Shown one piece after another: positions 7,371-12,129 of a stretch of DNA of 12,129 bases (position 1 is its first letter; each line of letters opens with the position of its first letter). Under the pieces are notes generated by a model that was given only the letters and a program-made list of their open reading frames with translations, made no database searches and had not been told where the DNA came from. The DNA is from Candidatus Microgenomates bacterium (GTDB lineage: Bacteria > Patescibacteriota > Microgenomatia > UBA1406 > GWC2-37-13). The stretch is taken from contig JACOTV010000021.1 of the NCBI GenBank assembly GCA_016178125.1, forward strand, positions 1 to 12,129, in the 5' to 3' direction. Made by a program: the position numbers and the translations under genes.

Positions 7371-8309
7371 TTATTCTATCAGTTTTTCTTGGGTTTCAAC
7401 CGGCGAAGACATGCTACGAGTGGATGCAATTTTTTGACCAAGCTGACTGACTGATTTGTTTACCTGAAACATTTGATTGTAGGCATTGGTCACATGTTTG
7501 TTCAGCACACCAAGTGACTCATCGGTTTTTTCATAATCTTTTTTCATGCCCTGTAATATGGCAAGAATTTCCTTAGCTTGCGTCTGTATTTTTTGGCCTT
7601 CATAAGACATGAGAATCGCTTTAATATATGCATAAAAACTCATGGGTGAAACGGGGAGCACTCGCTTTGAACCGGCGTATTCGTATAAGTCTGCGTCGTT
7701 TATTATTTCGTAGTAAATCGACTCAAAGGGAATATACATAAGCGCGTAGTCTGCGGTCCCTTCGTGGACGAGAATATATTTTTTTGCGATATCTTGGATA
7801 TGTTTTTTAACATCACGGATGAAATCCTTTTTGAATGCGGCGCGCGATGCTTCGGTCTCGGCCTTAAGCATCGCGCGCATATTCTCCATCGGGAATTTTG
7901 AATCAATGGGAATATACCCAAACGATGCCTTAACAATAGCGTCTACTTTTTCACCACTTTTAAATGTGTGTTGAAGGGCAAAGGAATCAGGAGGCATGTG
8001 CTGCCGCAATAATTCACCAAGTACCTGTTCGCCAATGTTGCCACGCATTTTAGGAGACTGAAGAAAATCTTGGAGATCTTTCATCGATCTTCCGATTTCT
8101 GAGAATTCTCCGATGTTTTTTTGAACTTGGGAAATCACGTTTTGGGTTGAATCAAGCCGCGCGTTTATCGTTTGAGTCGATGACTTGAGCCATTCCATCA
8201 TCTCAGGAGAAGTCGACTGTTGTTGTGAGGCGACAATCCACTTATGGATTAGGTAGAGCGATACGCAGAAGAGGGCTATGATGAGTGCAAAAAGTAAACC
8301 GATGTTCAC
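7371..8309 (-). CDS. rmuC: DNA recombination protein RmuC homolog
   Basis: RmuC-family protein, a predicted PD-(D/E)XK-type nuclease-fold protein implicated in limiting recombination at inverted repeats; its biochemical activity is poorly known. Residues 3-22 form an N-terminal membrane anchor and about 30-85 are a helical, probably coiled-coil segment. The conserved core follows: RGNIGEQVLGELLRQHMPP, DAIVKASFGYIPIDSKFPME with the DSKFP signature, YALMYIPFESIYYEI and PVSPMSFYAYIKAI. A helical C-terminal segment carries KDYEKTDESLGVLNKHVTNA. At 312 residues it is shorter than the E. coli protein (about 475), mainly in the coiled-coil part. The start is GTG at 8309, chosen because the membrane anchor begins there and an extended -10 lies six bases upstream. 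It sits 30 bases downstream of the infB-DHH stop. Confidence 0.92.
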   Translation of the reverse strand: MNIGLLFALIIALFCVSLYLIHKWIVASQQQSTSPEMMEWLKSSTQTINARLDSTQNVISQVQKNIGEFSEIGRSMKDLQDFLQSPKMRGNIGEQVLGELLRQHMPPDSFALQHTFKSGEKVDAIVKASFGYIPIDSKFPMENMRAMLKAETEASRAAFKKDFIRDVKKHIQDIAKKYILVHEGTADYALMYIPFESIYYEIINDADLYEYAGSKRVLPVSPMSFYAYIKAILMSYEGQKIQTQAKEILAILQGMKKDYEKTDESLGVLNKHVTNAYNQMFQVNKSVSQLGQKIASTRSMSSPVETQEKLIE

Positions 8310-8315
8310 CTACTC

Positions 8316-8324
8316 AGTATAGCA
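8316..8324 (-). promoter_or_regulatory. Extended -10 element (leaderless) of rmuC
   Basis: On the minus strand TGCTATACT matches the extended -10 consensus (TGn then TATAAT with one mismatch) and ends six bases before the GTG start at 8309. It lies in the 30-base gap after the preceding gene. No Shine-Dalgarno sequence is seen. Confidence 0.6.
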
Positions 8325-8339
8325 GAATCGTGGAGGCGT

Positions 8340-9440
8340 TTATCCCATTTCGCCGGTACCGGGACCTTGGGGCTTGAAGATTTTTGGCTTGAGCCATTCT
8401 TCGTTATCTTCGTCTTCACTTTGATCGTTGCCTTCGGCCATATGGGCGATCTGATCACGTTCGATGGCGCCTACGGGACGTGCACTTTTGGGGCGCTCAA
8501 AACTGCGCGTCTGTCCGGGGGTTTGTTGTGGCTGTTGTGAAACTGGAGCCTGCTGCATTTGCTGTTGTGAAGCTTGCTGTGGCTCGCGAGGCTGAGCAGG
8601 GGCATAAGATGGTTCCATTTGTGGCTGTTGTGAAGCTTGCTGTCTCACGGGCTGCCTGGATTGCTGTGGGCGTACAACGCGACTTTGGTTTGCTTGTCCG
8701 TTCACCGGTTGTGGAGCTTGTTGCTGTTGAGGTTGCTGGGTTGGTGGGGTTTGAGATGCTTGAGGCTGAGCTGTCTGTTTGGCGGCTCCTTGTTTTAATA
8801 AATATGCGCTCGCTTCAAAAGTTTGCGCGTTGACGGTGGTCGCTGAGTAATTGTTGGTTGATGCAACGACACCTACATACAAGTTTGTTGCGATGTCCTG
8901 GTCGATCTGTACATTTATAGTCTGTAAAATGCCCAAAATGAGTTCGGCTGTTGACGAAACCGTCCGGTTTACATAATTGGCGGTTCCGAAGAAGCTATTA
9001 GTTAAGTGTCTATCTATATTGATCAGCTTTTTACCTTTGAATTGTTCTTGGTTATCGGTGTACAACTGTCCGAGGGATCGTAAATTGGTCGTGTCGATTG
9101 TTACGATAAAGTCTATGCTTCCGCCGGTGTAGTTATATTTGACGGTCTTTTGGTCGAGCTTCTCGAGTCCTGCGCGAGGGGTTATGACGATATTGAACTG
9201 CTCATTTTGAATAAAATAATCGACTTTGTCAATGGACCCGTCGGTGTACGGGAACGATATAACGAGGCTGTCTCCGCCAGTTGTGACTTCACCTTGTATT
9301 TTCTCTGATGCAATAAGGTTTGACTTAACTGGGGAGGCACACGCAATTGACATGTTTTTGCCAAGCTGCATGAGGCCGAGGTACAAGGCCGTTGCCGAAG
9401 CTACTGCGTCTTCTGAGGGGTTTTCGGGGATGCAAATAAG
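8340..9440 (-). other. DHH (NrnA/PAP phosphatase-like) domain with degenerate active site and Gln/Pro-rich tail
   Basis: This is the 3' part of the infB frame and in an ancestor was probably a separate gene. ICIPENPSEDAVASATALYL matches the start of NrnA-type DHH proteins, and SSTAELILGIL with DIATNLYVGVVASTNNY matches the later DHH helices. DHHA1 is absent. Metal-binding positions are degenerate: the usual H-x-x-x-D-x-D-A region reads PENPSEDA, and the DHH triad reads INIDRHLTN, with an Arg codon at 9009-9011. Activity as a phosphodiesterase is therefore doubtful; a binding or scaffold role is inference. From about 8790 to the stop, some 150 residues are dominated by Gln, Pro and Ala, ending in an acidic patch (DQSEDEDNEE) and WLKPKIFKPQ. 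The tail is encoded by imperfect repeats, including a 20-base identity at 8561-8580 and 8624-8643. Confidence 0.75.
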
Positions 9441-10819
9441 GTCTTGGTCCTTTTTGGCCTCGGCTACCTGTTTAGACCTAGATCGTAGGGAAACGAGGCG
9501 AGTAGACCCTGTTTTCTTACCGTCACGGTACAGGTCAACGGTGTCTCCCGTATTGGCTTTTCCTTTTGTGATGCGCACACCGAAGACTTTTTGACCTTCG
9601 ATCATAAATGTGGCTGCAATCTTGGCTTCACCTTTGACACTCTTTTCTTGCTCCTCTTTTTCGTGCAGAAGGTGAGCTACTTCGGCGAGTTCCTCAAGGA
9701 GTTCATATATTATATTATAGGTCTTAATTACGACCTTTTCTTGTTTTGCTAGATCGACTACATCGTTACTTGGTTTGGTATTAAATCCTATGACGATCGA
9801 TTTGGTGGATTTGGCAAGGAAAACGTCGGCGTTATTTATGTCTCCAATACCTGCGAGAACCATGTCTACCGTTGGATTTTTCGCAAGAACCTCTTGAATA
9901 GCCTCAATTGACCCATGAGAATCAGCTTTGATGATTACCGAAAGTTTTTTCACGACTTCGGGGGTCCCAAGAACCGATTGCAGGTTGAACACTTTTTTCG
10001 GCGCTACTTCTTTGACCGCCGTTGATGCGATTTCGGAGTTGGTGATGAGCGAACCGACAATGGGCATTTCGTTGAAGCCTAGGATGGCAAACGGTGTTGA
10101 AGGGTGTACTTCAGGTATTTGAGCGCCTCGGTCGTTGGTTAGGGCACGCACTTTGCATTCTTTACCTTCGGAGTAGACGGTGTCTCCGCGTTTGATTTGA
10201 CCATTTCTGATGAGCGCGCTTACGACAATACCACGACGGTCACGATTGGTTTCTATGACATAGGCCTCGGGTGCGGCCTCGGGATCGTATTCAAGGGGGT
10301 TGTGTGAAGCCAACAGAAGGATCGTCTCAAGAAGCTCGGGGACACCGTGACCGGTTTTGCCGAGATCTGAACAAAGGGAATGTCGCCACCCTTGTCCTCG
10401 ACAAGCATGGTGTATTTCATGAGATCAATCTTGATTTTTTCGGGGTTTGCGTCGGGGAGATCTGACTTATTGGCAACTATGATGCATGGCGTTTTTGACG
10501 CTTTAATATGCGAAATAGACTCGACTGTTTGCGGCATGAGCGAATCTTTCGCATCGACTATGAGCAGGGCAATGTCGGCGATTGTTGCGCCCCGTGCGCG
10601 CAGTTTGCTGAATGCTTCGTGGCCTGGGGTATCGATGAAGGTCATCGCGTCGGTGGGATAGCCTTTAATACCCGAATGAATCTCATAGGCGCCGATTCCC
10701 TGGGTAATACCGCCATGTTCACGTTCAGTGATATTGGTTTTACGTATGTAGTCGAGGAGCGTGGTTTTCCCGTGATCTACGTGCCCTAAAATGGTGACGA
10801 TTGGTCCTCGTGGTTTCAT
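8340..10819 (-). CDS. infB: Translation initiation factor IF-2 fused in frame to a DHH-like domain (one frameshift)
   Basis: IF-2 is the GTPase that brings initiator fMet-tRNA to the 30S subunit and promotes subunit joining. The G domain begins at once, without the usual long N-terminal region: GHVDHGKT (12-19), GGITQ (36-40), DTPGH (63-67), NKSD (117-120) and SAK of G5. Just after SAK the frame breaks at an A-run (T-run 10355-10358 on the plus strand); restoring one A gives TGHGVPELLETILLLASHNP and rejoins the downstream frame. Domains II and III and most of the final beta-barrel follow, up to QVAEAKKDQDL (codon 9438-9440). The usual ending, an LDF-IGD type motif, is absent. The frame instead continues directly into a DHH-like domain and a Gln/Pro-rich tail. 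A start upstream at 10833 is possible if one more A is restored at 10825-10830. nusA lies upstream, the classic arrangement. Confidence 0.85.
8480..8790 (-). repeat. Low-complexity Gln/Pro-rich coding repeats
   Basis: Imperfect CAG/CAA/CCA-rich repeats encode units such as QQASQQP and QQPQQ. One 20-base unit occurs identically at 8561-8580 and 8624-8643. It remains open in the coding frame, so it belongs to the protein tail. Confidence 0.7.
10355..10358 (-). other. Frameshift site in infB (homopolymer A-run)
   Basis: On the minus strand TCG GCA AAA CC reads SAK then leaves the IF-2 frame. With five A instead of four, the sequence reads SAKTGHGVPELL and continues into the downstream IF-2 frame. 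No canonical slippery heptamer is present, so a one-base homopolymer deletion, real or from sequencing, is the best explanation. Confidence 0.8.
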
Positions 10820-10824
10820 TGTTA

Positions 10825-10846
10825 TTTTTTCATTTCCTCAATTGTC
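10825..10846 (-). promoter_or_regulatory. infB start region: possible lost upstream start
   Basis: The first usable in-frame ATG is 10819, without a Shine-Dalgarno sequence. Another ATG at 10833 reads M-K-K-stop through an A6 run (10830-10825). One more A would make it M-K-K-I-T and join it to the infB frame. GACAAT (10846-10841) then lies seven bases before that ATG, matching the leaderless spacing of neighbouring genes; GAGG at 10839-10836 is too close to act as a normal ribosome binding site. Confidence 0.4.
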
Positions 10847-10862
10847 AAAGTATCAAAGATTT

Positions 10863-10888
10863 CTCATATGGCTATATGCTTATATGAG
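10863..10888. other. Hairpin in the nusA-infB intergenic region
   Basis: CTCATAT (10863-10869) and ATATGAG (10882-10888) form a 7-bp AT-rich inverted repeat around a 12-base loop; ATATGC/GCATAT nearby offers an overlapping alternative fold. It lies in the 106-base gap between the nusA stop and the infB start. There is no GC-rich stem or T-run, so it is weak as a terminator. Its function is unknown. Confidence 0.35.
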
Positions 10889-10925
10889 CATATCTTTGAA
10901 AAATGAGAGATGATTTACTGTTAAA

Positions 10926-11907
10926 TTAGCCATCTGTTTTGGATGGCGTCGATGGGGTTTCTTCAGGTGGGCTAAGCGGAGTCGCGTTTGCTGGTTCGTC
11001 GGTGGTTTCGGCTTTTGCTTCCTCAGGAGCTTCTGCTTCTTCGGGTTTATCGGATTTGGTCTGTATGATGTCGATGACATATCCGGTCAATTTCGAGGCT
11101 AAATTCACGTTAATCCCGTTTTTACCAATGGCCAAAGGCGCTTGCGATTCGTCGACTATGACACGGGCCTTTTTGCCCCCCGCTGCATCTTCTTCGAACT
11201 CAACTTGAGTTATTTTGGCGGGAGAAAGGGCCGAGGTCAGAAATAACGTGTCGTCTTTGTTCCATTGAATGATGTCGATTTTTTCGTCGCCACCTAATTC
11301 ATTGGTGACGGTTTGTACACGGACGCCTTTTTGACCGACACAGGCACCAACGGGGTCAACGCCGCCTTGGGCACTGTGAACCGCGCCGTGAATTGCCGAA
11401 CTTGTCTTCTGAGATCTCTTTGAGGAAGAAGGCAAGCGTCATATTGACGGTGTACTTTTCGTTTTTGATCTGCTCTTCTTTGGGGAAGTAGGCTTCTATT
11501 TTGCCGATGTCGACTGAACCACTATGGCCGTCGTAGCGGATAATGCGTCCCTTCATGACCGATCCGACCTGTGATTTATACTGGGAAATGACGGTTTTCT
11601 TTTCGACTTCTCGGATCTTTTGAAGAATGACCTGCTTGGCAGTTTGTGCTGCGATGCGTCCAAAGCCGGCGGGAGTTATGTCTTTGCTGTCTTTGTATAC
11701 ATGAGCTTCTCCGTTATCTTTGTTTACTTTAACAGTTATTCCCTCGTATTCTTCTTCGCTAAGATGGGCATTTAATTCGGTGGTTTCTTTTTTATATGCT
11801 GCCAAGATTGCAGCCTCGATTGAATCTATGACATCGTCAGCCGAAATACCTCGTTCGGTTGCAACCTGATTCAAAGCTAATGCGAATTCACTCTTTACGA
11901 TGCTCAT
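10926..11907 (-). CDS. nusA: Transcription termination/antitermination factor NusA, with internal deletion and frameshift
   Basis: NusA binds RNA polymerase and nascent RNA and modulates pausing, termination and antitermination. The N-terminal polymerase-binding domain (about 1-115) begins MSIVKSEFALALNQVATERG. The S1 domain starts at GSVMKGRIIRYDGHSGSVDI and runs to FLKEISEDKFGNSR. The frame then shifts; the next recognisable residues, in another frame, are AVHSAQGGVDPVGACVGQKG of KH1 (GxxG = GQKG), followed by KH2 (LAIGKNGINVNLASKLTG). The family normally has about 45 residues between these points (end of S1 and first half of KH1, with VEIKAIAREAG-type sequence), and they are missing. The junction lies near 11380-11388. 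A tail of about 45 residues rich in Glu, Pro, Thr and Ala follows KH2. ATG 11907 is chosen over upstream in-frame codons because the domain starts there and an extended -10 ends seven bases upstream. Confidence 0.88.
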
Positions 11908-11914
11908 AGACGTA

Positions 11915-11923
11915 ATTGTAACA
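11915..11923 (-). promoter_or_regulatory. Extended -10 element (leaderless) of nusA
   Basis: On the minus strand TGTTACAAT fits an extended -10 (TGn plus TATAAT with one mismatch) and ends seven bases before the ATG at 11907, within the 49-base gap after the upstream gene. No clear -35 and no Shine-Dalgarno sequence are seen. Confidence 0.55.
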
Positions 11924-11956
11924 TACAAAGAGCCCGGCGAGAAGGGTAAATGGAGG

Positions 11957-12129
11957 TTAGTTGGCGGTTGCACCAAGCTCGACTGTGGTATAACCACCAC
12001 GATTGAGCGGCTCAAGTAACGGAGGCTTCTTAAGAGTTTGTGTACCTGGCGTTAATAAGAAGTGAATTCGGTGGATTGTTGTGGGGGCCGGGGATATCGT
12101 GAGGGGCACTTTTTCGTCAATTTCGTGGC
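11957..12129 (-). CDS. C-terminal end of an unidentified protein (5' end off window)
   Basis: An open frame enters from the right edge and ends at TAA 11957-11959, giving the last 56 residues of a protein. Recognisable stretches are VPLTISPAPTTIHRIHFLLT, TPGTQTLKKPPLLEPLNRGG and the end YTTVELGATAN. The composition (Thr, Pro, Leu, few acidic residues) does not match RimP, the usual neighbour upstream of nusA, and I do not recognise a family. Frame use looks like real coding: no stop for 56 codons, and an end 49 bases before nusA in the same direction. It could be the C-terminus of a secreted or surface protein, but that is a guess. Confidence 0.5.
   Translation of the reverse strand, partial: HEIDEKVPLTISPAPTTIHRIHFLLTPGTQTLKKPPLLEPLNRGGYTTVELGATAN

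Noticed and set aside
8561..8643. CRISPR-like repeats
   Set aside because: The repeats are short, irregular, in frame and encode Gln-rich protein; there are no regular spacers or cas genes.
10355..10358. Programmed ribosomal frameshift in infB
   Set aside because: No canonical slippery heptamer or downstream structure, and IF-2 is not known to need one; a one-base homopolymer deletion explains it.
11908..12015. Longer nusA start at 12015
   Set aside because: The extension crosses the -10 element and overlaps the 3' end of the upstream gene; the conserved NusA N-terminus begins at 11907.

Overview
The window reads as a stretch of chromosome from a Candidate Phyla Radiation (Patescibacteria, probably Parcubacteria-like) bacterium with the standard genetic code. 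This assignment is an inference from several gene forms: an IF-2 that starts directly at its GTP-binding domain, a bacterial-type aspartyl-tRNA synthetase of about 455 residues without the GAD insertion, a compact RecJ, a short RmuC, a very large GT-C-like membrane protein, and a DHH-like protein with a degenerate active site and a long Gln/Pro-rich tail. No rRNA, tRNA, CRISPR array, phage gene or transposase gene was seen.

Layout. Positions 1-2305 (minus strand) are one uninterrupted reading frame for a large multi-spanning membrane protein that runs off the left edge. It is divergent from two plus-strand HAD-family phosphatase genes (2366-2855 and 2939-3274), both broken. From 3278 to the right edge everything lies on the minus strand. 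In transcription order this is: the 3' end of an unknown gene (12129-11957), nusA (11907-10926), infB fused to a DHH-like domain (10819-8340), rmuC (8309-7371), recJ (7287-5614), aspS (5570-4203) and a D,D-carboxypeptidase gene (4189-3278). The cluster joins transcription elongation, translation initiation, tRNA charging, DNA repair and cell-wall maturation. The nusA-infB core is the classic bacterial arrangement.

Two themes stand out. First, several genes carry a -10 hexamer only 6-7 bases before the start codon (nusA, rmuC, aspS, first HAD gene), often in extended TGn form and with no Shine-Dalgarno sequence. This points to leaderless transcripts and gene-by-gene promoters within a co-directional cluster. 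Second, several genes lack an internal or terminal piece that the family normally has: NusA between its S1 and KH1 domains, the IF-2 C-terminus, the middle of the first HAD protein and the second half of the second. infB also has a one-base deletion in a homopolymer. Because nusA and infB are normally essential, assembly or sequencing error must be excluded before any of this is taken as biology.

A compact 66-bp palindromic element with two hairpins sits between rmuC and recJ. Its two arms differ by a compensatory base-pair change, which suggests a real structured mobile or repetitive element.
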